64,000 nt of DNA. Origin: CADEED01 sp020442965 (GTDB lineage Bacteria; Pseudomonadota; Gammaproteobacteria; Steroidobacterales; Steroidobacteraceae). Positions 35,786 to 44,448 of the stretch are shown in pieces (the first letter of the stretch is position 1; every line of letters starts with the position of its first letter). Where the stretch lies: positions 1-64,000 of the forward strand of contig JAWLAH010000014.1 of the NCBI GenBank assembly GCA_041395525.1, written 5' to 3'. The notes under the pieces are model-generated. The model saw only the letters and a program-made list of their open reading frames with translations, was not told the DNA's origin and made no database searches. The position numbers and the translations under genes are program-made.

Positions 35786-35822
35786 GCGGCGGTTTTCCGC
35801 CGCGCGTCGAAATCTCGACGCG
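35786..35822 (-). terminator. Two stacked hairpins directly after fleQ
   Basis: Perfect stem CGCGTCGA / TCGACGCG with a 4-base loop (35803-35822) followed, on the fleQ transcript, by GCGGCGG / CCGCCGC with a 4-base loop (35786-35803). They begin 3 bases past the fleQ stop. There is no T-run, so this is either a weak or factor-assisted terminator or a 3' stabiliser separating fleQ from the fleR-like operon. Confidence 0.45.
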
Positions 35823-35824
35823 TG

Positions 35825-36982
35825 TCAGACGGTCGCCATTCCTAACTTGCGCAGCTTCTCGACCAGCGTGGTGCGCCGCAGATTGAGGAGACGAGCAGCT
35901 TGCGCCACTGTCCCTTCACTGCGCGACAGCGCTTGCCGGATCAAGCTGCGTTCGATCGTTAGTAAGTGCGCGCGCAGATCGAGGCCCTGATCCGGAAGAT
36001 CGAGCAGATTGTCCTCGTCGGTCAGTCGTACCGCCGACATGAGCTCCGGCGACAACTCCTCCTCGATCAACGTACTCTGGTCCATACGGTGCGTATGCGC
36101 CAACATGGCCTGCTCAGCCTCGGCCAGAGTTTCCCAGGATGGCGGTCGGTAGCGGGCCGGCAGATCGGCGATCCCGACCGGTCGATCCGGGCACAGAATC
36201 GACAGGCGCTCGATCAAGTTGGCCAGTTCGCGAATATTTCCAGGCCACGAATAGGCTGCCAGCGCATCGATCGCCGGCCGTGAGATCATCAAGCGAGCGC
36301 GGCTTCCGCGTGCACTATTTGACGCAAACTCCTCGACTAGATCCGGCAAATCCTCGATACGGCTCGCGAGCGTTGGCATCTCGATCGGAAAGACATTGAG
36401 TCGATAGTACAGGTCACCGCGGAAGTTGCCGCATTCGATCTGTTCTTCGAGATTACGATGGGTCGCGGCAATGATCCGCACATCGCAGTTGGTCGTCACA
36501 TTACTACCGACCCGCTCGAAAGTACGCTCCTGCAACACGCGCAGCAGTTTCACCTGCATGGGCATACTCATGTCGCCGATTTCATCCAGGAACAGCGTGC
36601 CACCATCGGCGATTTCAAAGCGTCCCTTGCGAGTGGTGATCGCCCCGGTAAAGGAGCCCTTCTCGTGACCGAACAGCTCGCTTTCGAGTAGCTCCGCCGG
36701 AATCGCGCCGCAATTGACGGCGACGAATGGCCGCTGGCGCCGCGAACTGTGATCGTGTATTGCGCGCGCAGCGACTTCCTTGCCGGTACCGGATTCACCG
36801 AGAATGAGCACGCTGGAATCGTAAGGCGCTACCTGCTCGATCAGCTGCACGACGGCCCGAACGGCGGGCGACGATCCGGTCGGTCGAATCGGTTGCGGCG
36901 GACTGCTGGCGGGGGTCTTGCGAAGCGCCTCGCCGCGATCCAGGTCGCGGTAACTCGCGGGAATCTTCTCAACGGTTTGCAC
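35825..36982 (-). CDS. fleQ: Flagellar master regulator FleQ/FlrA-like, short N-terminus
   Basis: A 385-aa sigma-54 activator. AAA+ domain: Walker A GESGTGKE, loop GSFTGA, Walker B GGTLFLDEI. The C-terminal helix-turn-helix VAQAARLLNLRRTTLVEKLRKLGM is that of FleQ. The roughly 140-residue N-terminal FleQ receiver-like domain is missing; only about 35 residues precede the AAA+ domain. I chose GTG 36982, preceded by AGAGAGG at good spacing, over an ATG at 37081 that has none. Whether c-di-GMP control by FleN/FleQ is kept cannot be judged; the Walker and arginine residues used for it are in the AAA+ part. Confidence 0.85.
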   Translation of the reverse strand: MQTVEKIPASYRDLDRGEALRKTPASSPPQPIRPTGSSPAVRAVVQLIEQVAPYDSSVLILGESGTGKEVAARAIHDHSSRRQRPFVAVNCGAIPAELLESELFGHEKGSFTGAITTRKGRFEIADGGTLFLDEIGDMSMPMQVKLLRVLQERTFERVGSNVTTNCDVRIIAATHRNLEEQIECGNFRGDLYYRLNVFPIEMPTLASRIEDLPDLVEEFASNSARGSRARLMISRPAIDALAAYSWPGNIRELANLIERLSILCPDRPVGIADLPARYRPPSWETLAEAEQAMLAHTHRMDQSTLIEEELSPELMSAVRLTDEDNLLDLPDQGLDLRAHLLTIERSLIRQALSRSEGTVAQAARLLNLRRTTLVEKLRKLGMATV

Positions 36983-37196
36983 AATTTCACCTCTCTCTGG
37001 GTGCCATTGTGTCAATCCTGTCAATGCGAACTGTGACCGAGTCGAAATTGGATCCTGCGGAAACTGGAACCTGCTCGGCATAAGACGAATGTCCGCCGCA
37101 GTGCTCCGAAAACCCCTAAAGTCGAACGGAAGTGCCGCGGAGTTCCCCTTAACGCACGACCGAACTGATCGGACGTTCTACACCGGGGGGCTCGTA

Positions 37197-37769
37197 CTAA
37201 CGCGCGACGCGCGCGCCCGCAATTTTGCGACGATGATTGCGAAACACCAGTTTCTCGAGTTGGTCGGCCACGAGCTCGCCGAGCATTTCGAAACTCGCAC
37301 GTACCTGGCCGTCCTGTGCTGCAATCGTGATCCGTCCTGGCAGCGTCAACGGCTGCACCAAGGAATCGCGCAGATACAACTGCAGCAGCCCTTGCGACCC
37401 CACGACCGGTACGGCGCCACCCGCCGACCATTGCCACGTCGCGCCGAGCGCGTTGAAGCGCACCGGCTGCGCGCGCGGTCGGACCTGGCTCGCCGTGAGC
37501 AATTGCCCGACCAGATCCAGCAATAAGTTGATCTTGAAATCCATGCGCGCGAGATCGGCAGCATACGGCGATGTCTCGTCGGGCTTTTCGACCGTACTGT
37601 GCTCCTCGAGTGCATCGCAGGCTTGCAGCAGCCGCAGGTTCTGCTCGGCAAGATGGAGTGCGGTCGGTTCGCCAAAATCGCTCGGCCGGGGTTGCCAGAC
37701 AAGCGACAGAACGTCTTCGTACGCCAGTTCGTCGAACAATACGACCGTGTCGCGACCATCGAAACTCAT
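37197..37769 (-). CDS. Atypical PilZ-like protein in the fliST operon
   Basis: A 190-aa soluble protein with an N-terminal helical half and a C-terminal beta-rich half, fitting the atypical PilZ layout (DFKINLLLDLVGQLL helix, then PVRFNALGATWQWSAGG). The canonical c-di-GMP motifs RxxxR and D/NxSxxG are not recognisable, so ligand binding is doubtful. It overlaps fliT by four bases (ATGA) and is the last gene of the fliS-fliT unit. A role linking second-messenger level to filament assembly or motility is inferred only from position. Confidence 0.55.
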   Translation of the reverse strand: MSFDGRDTVVLFDELAYEDVLSLVWQPRPSDFGEPTALHLAEQNLRLLQACDALEEHSTVEKPDETSPYAADLARMDFKINLLLDLVGQLLTASQVRPRAQPVRFNALGATWQWSAGGAVPVVGSQGLLQLYLRDSLVQPLTLPGRITIAAQDGQVRASFEMLGELVADQLEKLVFRNHRRKIAGARVAR

Positions 37770-38107
37770 GGTCGCGGCCGATCCGAACCGGCGCCAACTC
37801 GCAACGCGGCTGCTCTTGCCACCATCGCCTCGGACTCACTCATCGCAGCCTCGAGCGCCGCGACACAGCGGCGACTTTGCTCATCGGATGATAGCATCCG
37901 CAGCTGCGCCAGTAGGTCGCGCCGATACTCGATAAGACTCGCGACGCGCGCCCAGCGACCGCTCGCCAATTGCATGCCGATCATCGCAGTGCAATCGACA
38001 ATGCGATCGCCTAGCGATCGCCACCCGTTCGGTAGCGTTTCTTGAGACAAGCCGCCCTGGATCAAACGCAGCTGCGGCCGAGCGGATTCGGAATTGATTG
38101 CGCTCAT
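37766..38107 (-). CDS. fliT: FliT-like flagellar export chaperone
   Basis: A 113-aa helical protein between fliS and the PilZ-like gene. The segment RWARVASLIEYRRDLLAQLR resembles the conserved helix of FliT, the FliD chaperone. ATG 38107 overlaps the fliS stop (ATGA). FliT is poorly conserved, so position after fliS is half of the argument. Confidence 0.6.
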   Translation of the reverse strand: MSAINSESARPQLRLIQGGLSQETLPNGWRSLGDRIVDCTAMIGMQLASGRWARVASLIEYRRDLLAQLRMLSSDEQSRRCVAALEAAMSESEAMVARAAALRVGAGSDRPRP

Positions 38108-38523
38108 CGGGCCGGACCCTTCGCGGCGCGTGCCTGCGGCGGAATCTGCAACCACGCCGTTCTTATCCCATTCAGCAGCGTACTGACTTCGTCGAGCGAA
38201 TCGAACTGGGCGTCTGCGCTTATTTGCAGCAGTCGACGACACAGGTATTCGTACAGCGAATCCAGGTTGTGGGCGAGTTCGCCGCCTGCCTCGAGATCGA
38301 GACAGTTGCGCAGCTCATCGATGATCGACACCGTACGGTGCAGCAGCTGTGCTTTCTCCGCGTGCGCACCCTGGTGCGCCAACGCGCGAGCACTGGCGAT
38401 GCGCTCGAGCGCACCGTCCATCAACATCACGATCAGCCGATGCGGATCCGAAGCCGCCACCCCGCCATGCGTGGCGACACTTTGATAGGCCGCTAACTTC
38501 TGCGCGTACCCTGGAGCGGACAT
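38104..38523 (-). CDS. fliS: Flagellin export chaperone FliS
   Basis: A 139-aa four-helix chaperone for flagellin. YQSVATHGGVAASDPHRLIVMLMDGALERIASA at the N-terminus and the LYEYLCRRLLQIS helix are diagnostic. Transcribed from a sigma-28 promoter (38558-38584) separate from fliD. Confidence 0.92.
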   Translation of the reverse strand: MSAPGYAQKLAAYQSVATHGGVAASDPHRLIVMLMDGALERIASARALAHQGAHAEKAQLLHRTVSIIDELRNCLDLEAGGELAHNLDSLYEYLCRRLLQISADAQFDSLDEVSTLLNGIRTAWLQIPPQARAAKGPAR

Positions 38524-38557
38524 GGCACGATTCTCCGATCAGAACTTCCTGATCGCT

Positions 38558-38584
38558 GTATCGGCATGCGCCCGTGCGACTTGA
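38558..38584 (-). promoter_or_regulatory. Sigma-28 promoter for fliS-fliT-PilZ
   Basis: Minus strand TCAAGTCG, 11 bases, GCCGATAC; near-perfect -10 and exact spacing. Predicted leader about 28 nt. Confidence 0.8.
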
Positions 38585-38592
38585 ATAACTCG

Positions 38593-39972
38593 TTAGCTGA
38601 CAGGCTTGGACAGCTGTTGGGTCAGGAAATTGGCGGTCGACTGCAACCCCGCCAACGCAACATCCAGCGCCGAGAACTGTGCTCGATAGCGTGCCTCGAC
38701 CGCCAGCATGCGTCGATCCAGCGCGTCCCGATCCGTTTGCAGCGTGCGCTTCTGACCCTGCAGGTTGTTGGTACGATTGTCCAGCCGACCCTCGCCGGCC
38801 AACACGCGCTCGAGCGACGCGTCAATTCGGGCGGCAATGCCATCGCTCGCACCGAACAGGCGGCCGACGCCGTCAAAGTCGGCCGCCAGAGCGGCACTCA
38901 ATTTGGCATCGTCGAGCTGCAATGTGCCTTCTTTGGTCGTCGTGATGCCGATCGACGCGAGTGTGGTGTAGGGCCGTGTAGCGCCAGTGGTCGGCGCGGC
39001 GATTTCCCGTCGCAGGTCAGCTTCGACGTTGCGCAGCAGCGCGTCGCCCAATAGCGGACCTGCCTCTCGGGTCGTCGGATTGAAACGCCGCAGGTTGGCG
39101 AGCGTCGCTGCTGTCGCATTGAAGTCAGCAACGAACTTCTTGATGCGTTCAACCGCTGCGTCCGAATCGTTACCAACCGTGACGGTCTCGATTGAGCCAG
39201 GGGCGGCGCTGTGGAGCGTCAGCGTGACACCGTCGATCGCACCGCTGATCGTATTGGTGGAGCTCGTGACATCAAAGCCCTCGATACGGACCACTGCATC
39301 GGTTGCGGCCGCGAGCTCAGTGTAATTTCCCGTCGGGCCGGCGACATTGTAGTCGAGCGCAGTCAACCCGCCATCACCACCAGAAGCCACGATCTGTAGA
39401 GTATTCACCTCGCCCGACTCACGCGCTGAGACAACCAGTCGGCTGCCGTCACCGGTCGTTACGATCGTCGCTCGCACAGCCAAATTGGTCGGCGCGCTGT
39501 TGATCGCATCGCGTATGCCTGCGAGCGTATTGTTAGTATCGTCGATGACGATAGCAAAGCTGCGGACTCCGGCGGAGATACTGAGAGTTCCTGTCCCAAC
39601 GACGGTCGACGAACCGCCCGCAAATGCGTGCGACGCGATCTTGTGAGCGCTTGCCACCTGGGCGACCTCGATTTCGAAGCTGCCGGGGGCGGCGGCGGTG
39701 TTCGCCGTAGCAGTGAAGATCCCCTCGCTGCTACTGGCGACAGCGCGCGTCTGAAAGCTGTCGATCGTTTTAAGTGGCGCAACAGCGCCTTGCAGTGAGG
39801 CCAGAGCACCGCGCATCGCACCGAGCGCGGAAATCTGTGTCGTTAGCTTGGTGTCCTGACGCTGGATACGCTGTGCCGCAGGCGCCCGCTCCGCAGCCAC
39901 GAGCTGCGCGACGATCGAGTTGACGTCGAGTCCGGAACTGATCCCTGGCGAGCGGAGCACTGGCACTGGCAT
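38593..39972 (-). CDS. fliD: Flagellar filament cap protein FliD
   Basis: A 459-aa cap protein that helps flagellin assemble at the tip. N-terminal SSGLDVNSIVAQLVAAERAPAAQRI and the C-terminal coiled-coil region (SLERVLAGEGRLDNRTNNLQGQKRTLQ) are typical. Lies between fliC and fliS. No sigma-28 site was found in the 94 bases upstream, so it may depend on read-through from fliC past the hairpin at 40014-40035. Confidence 0.93.
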   Translation of the reverse strand: MPVPVLRSPGISSGLDVNSIVAQLVAAERAPAAQRIQRQDTKLTTQISALGAMRGALASLQGAVAPLKTIDSFQTRAVASSSEGIFTATANTAAAPGSFEIEVAQVASAHKIASHAFAGGSSTVVGTGTLSISAGVRSFAIVIDDTNNTLAGIRDAINSAPTNLAVRATIVTTGDGSRLVVSARESGEVNTLQIVASGGDGGLTALDYNVAGPTGNYTELAAATDAVVRIEGFDVTSSTNTISGAIDGVTLTLHSAAPGSIETVTVGNDSDAAVERIKKFVADFNATAATLANLRRFNPTTREAGPLLGDALLRNVEADLRREIAAPTTGATRPYTTLASIGITTTKEGTLQLDDAKLSAALAADFDGVGRLFGASDGIAARIDASLERVLAGEGRLDNRTNNLQGQKRTLQTDRDALDRRMLAVEARYRAQFSALDVALAGLQSTANFLTQQLSKPVS

Positions 39973-40013
39973 TACCTCAAGGAAAATCGATCAAGTGGAG
40001 CTGTGAGAAAGCA

Positions 40014-40035
40014 GCGACCGCCTCACGACGGTCGC
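40014..40035 (-). terminator. Hairpin after fliC
   Basis: Perfect 7-bp stem GCGACCG / CGGTCGC with an 8-base loop, about 30 bases past the fliC stop. On the fliC transcript it is followed by TGCTTTCT, a weak U-tract, allowing partial read-through into fliD. Confidence 0.55.
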
Positions 40036-40066
40036 CGCCCCTTTTCAGCTCCCGAGTTGCTGATGC

Positions 40067-41221
40067 TTAGCGCAGCAGCGACAGCACGTTCTGCGGCACA
40101 GCGTTGGCCTGCGACAGAATCGCGGTACCGGCCTGCTGCAGAATCTGCGCCTTGGTCAGTGCGGCAGTTTCCGATGCGAAGTCGGCGTCGAGAATTCGGC
40201 TGCGAGCAGCTGACATGTTCTCGGCACCCGTCTGCAGGTTGGCAACCACTGACGAGAAGCGGTTCTGGATCGCACCCAGCGTCGCGCGGGCCGTGTTGAC
40301 CTGTTGCAGCGCGCTATCCATCTGCTGGATCGCGAGCGTCGCACCAGCGAAAGAAGCGACTGACGTGGCGGTCAGACCGACCGTGGTCACTGCCGTCGCA
40401 TCACCGTCAGTACCAGCGGCGTTGAAGCCCGTCAGCACTCCAGTGTCTGTACCGGTAACTACGATGTTCGCGCCAGAGGTCAGCACGATGCGGTTGGTCG
40501 CTGCATCGAGCGCGGCGTTGACGCCTGTCGAAGCCGCGTAGTTGTTGATCGAATCAACAACCTGGCCGATGCGCTGCTGGGCCGAACCCACCGCGCCCAA
40601 GCTGGCACCGACGTCCACACCGTTGATGACGAGTGCGCCCGCACCAACGGCGGTGAGAGTCGTGATACCGGTCACTGCGCTCGACTGGCCGGTAGCGGCC
40701 GTCACGGACGACAGTGCGGCGATGTTCGCATCGACGAGGCCCGATACGCTGATCGTCTCGTTGGCGTTCGCACCGACCTGGAACACGGCTGACGTGAAGC
40801 TGCCGTCCAATACCTTGACGCCGTTGAACGACGTCTGGTTGGCAACACGGTCGATTTCCTGCAGCAGCTGACCCACTTCCGACTGCAGAGCGGCGCGGTC
40901 CGACGCACTGTTGGTCGCGTTGGCCGACTGCACGCTGATCTCGCGGATGCGCTGCAAGTTGTTAGAGACTTCATTCAACGCGCCTTCGGCGGTCTGGGCG
41001 AGCGAGATGCCGTCGTTGGCATTGCGCACGGCCTGGTTCAAACCGCGGATCTGCGTGGTGAAACGCTCGGAAATGGCGAGGCCGGCGGCGTCGTCCTTCG
41101 CGCTGTTGATGCGCAGGCCGGACGAGAGGCGCTGCAGCGCCGTGGAAAGCTGACTACCAGACGTCGAGAGGTTGCGCTGAGCGTTCAGCGACATCACGTT
41201 GGTGTTGATTACCTGAGGCAT
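40067..41221 (-). CDS. fliC: Flagellin FliC
   Basis: A 384-aa flagellin. Conserved N-terminal D0/D1 (MPQVINTNVMSLNAQRNL.., SSGLRINSAKDDAAGLAISERF) and C-terminal D1/D0 (ATLGAIQNRFSSVVANLQ.., ending NVLSLLR) frame a short variable centre rich in Val, Thr and Ala. Single flagellin gene in the window. AAGGAG precedes ATG 41221; a sigma-28 promoter lies at 41297-41322. Confidence 0.96.
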   Translation of the reverse strand: MPQVINTNVMSLNAQRNLSTSGSQLSTALQRLSSGLRINSAKDDAAGLAISERFTTQIRGLNQAVRNANDGISLAQTAEGALNEVSNNLQRIREISVQSANATNSASDRAALQSEVGQLLQEIDRVANQTSFNGVKVLDGSFTSAVFQVGANANETISVSGLVDANIAALSSVTAATGQSSAVTGITTLTAVGAGALVINGVDVGASLGAVGSAQQRIGQVVDSINNYAASTGVNAALDAATNRIVLTSGANIVVTGTDTGVLTGFNAAGTDGDATAVTTVGLTATSVASFAGATLAIQQMDSALQQVNTARATLGAIQNRFSSVVANLQTGAENMSAARSRILDADFASETAALTKAQILQQAGTAILSQANAVPQNVLSLLR

Positions 41222-41296
41222 TGAGATCACTCCTTAAAAAGACAAACTTTGCGATATCCTGAGCTTCCATTCAGTGAAGCCCTGTTCTGATCCCTG

Positions 41297-41322
41297 TATC
41301 GGTAGGTGCTTGCCGCGCTTGA
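41297..41322 (-). promoter_or_regulatory. Sigma-28 promoter for fliC
   Basis: Minus strand TCAAG, 15 bases, CCGATA, the same geometry as TAAAG(TTT-N11-G)CCGATAA. Predicted leader about 69 nt, ending in a strong AAGGAG site. Confidence 0.75.
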
Positions 41323-41342
41323 GGAGTGCTCCGTGACCCAGG

Positions 41343-42536
41343 TCACAGATAGTCGAACAGCGAGAGTTGCGCAATGCGTGTATAGGCGGCTTGTGCGGCC
41401 TGCAGACCGGCGTACTGCTGGTTCAGACGTGTGACGGCGGCCGCATAGTCCGTGTCCCGCAACGCCGACGCATCGCCTTGCAGCTCGAGCTCGAGCGACT
41501 GTCGGGTTTCGTTGCTCGCGTCAATCGCCGACAGACGCGCACCCACCTGCGCACGAACTTGCAAAATGTGATCGATCGCCTTATCGAGGCCGACAAGCCC
41601 GCTACCGACTTCGGTCGCAAAGCGCGCCTTCTCCGCGTCGGTGGCGGTTCGATTCTCCATCGTCGCGACCAGCGAATCGAGCAACGTGAACACACTGCCA
41701 CGTCCCGCTGGCGACACCTCGAACTCATCACCGCTGGCAGCGGTGCCGGTGATAGTCACGCGTACGCCGCGAAATTCGATCGCATCCCCGCTGGTATAAC
41801 TACCCGTCACGATCGTATTGTTGCTGGAGTCCAGGATTTCGTAGCTGCCCGGTGCGGTGAAGCGGATGCGATAGGCATCGGCCACCCAGGCGGCCGGATC
41901 GAACACTGACCCGACATCGACGCTGGCGGCGCCGGTGTTGGCGGCTGCGATCGCGGTCGTGAACGTGCCGTTGCCGCGCGGCGCCGCCATGAATACGTCC
42001 AGCCCGGTGTGTCCGTCGGCGAGACTCTGCGTATCGCTGATCTCGACCTGCCGAATCGTCGTGTCGCCGCTGTAACGTACGCCCGCTGCATCGCGGACGA
42101 AGGGCTTGGTCTGCGTGGCGGTCCCGGCGAACAGATATTCACCGCTGCCGTCCGCGCGATTGGCGGTCGCAACCAGTTCATCGATCCGCGTGCGCAGTTC
42201 CGCAGTGAGCATGCGTCGCTCATCCGCTCCCACGGTCGCATTGCCGCCTTGCACGACGAGCTCGCGCACACGTTGCAATACATTGCCGCTATCCGCGAGC
42301 GCCTCTTCGGTGCCGCCAAGCCGGCTCTCCAGGTAGTTAGCGTTGCGGGCGAACTGCTCGGATGCCGATAGGGCGCGCTCCAGACCAGCGATTCGGGTCG
42401 CGGCGATAGGATCGTCCGCTGGAGTTCGAACGCGCAAACCGGTCGCTACCTCCGCCTGCGTACGCGCGAGCCGCGCCTGCTGTTCGAGCATCGCGTCCAC
42501 CGTGTTCCTGTTCCAGCCTAGCGTTGAGACTCGCAT
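41343..42536 (-). CDS. flgL: Hook-filament junction protein FlgL
   Basis: A 397-aa flagellin-like junction protein. N-terminus MRVSTLGWNRNTVDAMLEQQARLARTQ and C-terminus YTRIAQLSLFDYL match the D0 helices of FlgL. ATG 42536 is chosen because GGGAG lies 6 bases before it; a much longer upstream frame runs over flgK and is spurious. Thirteen bases after flgK, same transcript. Confidence 0.92.
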   Translation of the reverse strand: MRVSTLGWNRNTVDAMLEQQARLARTQAEVATGLRVRTPADDPIAATRIAGLERALSASEQFARNANYLESRLGGTEEALADSGNVLQRVRELVVQGGNATVGADERRMLTAELRTRIDELVATANRADGSGEYLFAGTATQTKPFVRDAAGVRYSGDTTIRQVEISDTQSLADGHTGLDVFMAAPRGNGTFTTAIAAANTGAASVDVGSVFDPAAWVADAYRIRFTAPGSYEILDSSNNTIVTGSYTSGDAIEFRGVRVTITGTAASGDEFEVSPAGRGSVFTLLDSLVATMENRTATDAEKARFATEVGSGLVGLDKAIDHILQVRAQVGARLSAIDASNETRQSLELELQGDASALRDTDYAAAVTRLNQQYAGLQAAQAAYTRIAQLSLFDYL

Positions 42537-42549
42537 CGCCATCTCCCGA

Positions 42550-44439
42550 TTATCTGCGCAACGCGCCGAGCAGCGAATCGAACAACGTGCTCGAGATCGC
42601 GATGACTTTTGCGGCGGCCTGATAGGCTTGTTGGTAGCGCAGCAGGTTGGCTGCCTCCTCATCCAGATTGACGCCGGATACCGAATCGCGCGCGGCGATG
42701 TCATCGCGATTGACGACCGCTTGCGCATCGCGATTGATTTGCGCGGAGCGCGTTTGCAAACCGATCTCCGCCGTGAACCTCTCGATCGTCGCGGCAACGG
42801 ATGCCGTGCCGTTGTCGAGCGCCGGGCTTGCCAGCGTGTCGGCGAGCAACAGAGCGTTGCGGTTGTCCCCGCGGCCCGCGGAGTTGTCGAGGACGGAGAA
42901 CTGGTCACCCGTCGCCGCAGCACCGCTCAACGTGACCGACCAGCCATTGACCGTGATCGCGGCGCCACTGGAGTACGCGAAGCTGCCGCTACCGTTGATC
43001 GAGTAGGAAGTGGGTGAGGTAAAATCGATGACAACTGGGCTGCGCAGCGCAGGATCCGTTGCATCGACCACCTCGCCGGCGGAAATGCTGGCACTGCCGG
43101 TGTTAGCGGTGCTGCTGCTGGTGCGACTGGGTGCGGCTGCGGCGACGCGCGACGCGTCGGTCACTGCCAGTCCAAAGCCTGCCACCGCGTTGCGCGTCGG
43201 TCGTATCATGAAACGATCGCCGATCGCCGCGGCGCCCGTCGTTACGATCGACATGCCCGCGGCCAGGAAAGGATCGGCAACCGTGCCGCTGCCGGTCATC
43301 GGAATCGCCAGTCCCGTGTCGGCGCGTTTGAGCTGCATGCCGCTCCCGGTGCTCTCCAAAGTGTAGTCGTATTCAGTTAGCTCGCCGATCGCCGTGCGCG
43401 TCACCGCGAGCGTCGCAGCGCCGGAGTTGTTATTCGCTGGCGAAGTCTCAACGCCGCCCACGCGGAAAAAGTCTCCACCCAGCACGCCACTCAGGTCCAT
43501 GCCGGCGCGGTGCTGCGCGTTCATCTGTTCGGTGAGGGCGGTCGCCATCCGGCCGAGCGCGTTGCGCGCTGGATCGAGCATCTCGCGACGAAAGTCGATC
43601 AGGCCACCCAACGAGCCGCCGCGCAGATTCTGGGTAATATCGATCGGGCCGCTGGGCGTTCGCAAGGCGAGTTGCCGACGCTCCGGATCGAATTGATCCT
43701 GCGTTACGGTGATATCGGACGCGGCCGTGCCGAGTACGAGCGCCTGGCCATTGCCGACGAAAACATTGAGGGTCGAATTATTTTCCGGAACGACGCTGAC
43801 GTTCAGCTTTTGCGAGATCTGGTCGATCAGTCGATCGCGCTGATCGAGAAGGTCATTGGGCGGCTGGTTGCTTCTCTCGTAGGCTGCGGTAATTTGGCCG
43901 TTGAGATCCGCGATGTTGGCGGCGATCGACGAGATATCGCGGGCTTCGACGGTGAAACGGGCATTGATGTCCTGATCGAGAACGCGCAGGCGCTGATCGT
44001 AAGCTGTCAGGCGTTGGGCAAGCTCAGAACCCTGGGCCAGCAAGGTCTGGCGGGCAGGAATCGACGCTGGTGTCGTCGCGACGCCTTGCAAGGCGTTCGC
44101 GAATCGCTGCAGCGAAGCTGAGAGACCGGTGCTCGAGTCGCCCAACATGTTGTTGATACGCTCCGCCTGGGCGGCGAATTCATTCAGTCGCTCATAAGTG
44201 CCTCCGCTGACACGAGTCTGGGCGACGAGAAACTGATCGTAGGTGCGGCGCACCGTGGCCGCCTCGACACCATTGCCCACCCAACCGTTACCGTACTGCG
44301 AAGGTATGCGTGCCTGAAAATCGACACGCTGGCGGCTGTAGCCCTCGGTACCGGCGTTGGCAATATTGTGGCTCGTCGTATCGAGCGCCCGTTGCAAGGC
44401 GCGCAAACCGGAAATTCCGGTCGACATCATGTCCGGCAT
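42550..44439 (-). CDS. flgK: Hook-filament junction protein FlgK
   Basis: A 629-aa HAP1 protein. N-terminal rod/hook signature (STGISGLRALQRALDTTSHNIANAGTEGYSRQRVDF) and C-terminal EEAANLLRYQQAYQAAAKVI helix are complete. AAGGAATTGC precedes ATG 44439. A sigma-28 promoter for flgKL lies within the 3' end of flgJ. Confidence 0.95.
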   Translation of the reverse strand: MPDMMSTGISGLRALQRALDTTSHNIANAGTEGYSRQRVDFQARIPSQYGNGWVGNGVEAATVRRTYDQFLVAQTRVSGGTYERLNEFAAQAERINNMLGDSSTGLSASLQRFANALQGVATTPASIPARQTLLAQGSELAQRLTAYDQRLRVLDQDINARFTVEARDISSIAANIADLNGQITAAYERSNQPPNDLLDQRDRLIDQISQKLNVSVVPENNSTLNVFVGNGQALVLGTAASDITVTQDQFDPERRQLALRTPSGPIDITQNLRGGSLGGLIDFRREMLDPARNALGRMATALTEQMNAQHRAGMDLSGVLGGDFFRVGGVETSPANNNSGAATLAVTRTAIGELTEYDYTLESTGSGMQLKRADTGLAIPMTGSGTVADPFLAAGMSIVTTGAAAIGDRFMIRPTRNAVAGFGLAVTDASRVAAAAPSRTSSSTANTGSASISAGEVVDATDPALRSPVVIDFTSPTSYSINGSGSFAYSSGAAITVNGWSVTLSGAAATGDQFSVLDNSAGRGDNRNALLLADTLASPALDNGTASVAATIERFTAEIGLQTRSAQINRDAQAVVNRDDIAARDSVSGVNLDEEAANLLRYQQAYQAAAKVIAISSTLFDSLLGALRR

Positions 44440-44448
44440 GGCAATTCC

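Noticed and set aside
37010..37024. Two TTGACA hexamers 9 bases apart on the minus strand upstream of fleQ
   Set aside because: Could be a -35 box, but no acceptable -10 follows at 16-18 bases, so no promoter is called.
41333..41346. Palindrome GTGACC-CA-GGTCAC between fliC promoter and flgL stop
   Set aside because: Short, overlaps the flgL stop region, upstream of the -35 and without a T-run; may be chance.
41343..42923. Longer form of flgL starting upstream at 42923
   Set aside because: The extra 129 residues are Arg/Ser/Thr rich and overlap the coding end of flgK; the ATG at 42536 has a proper ribosome-binding site and matches FlgL.
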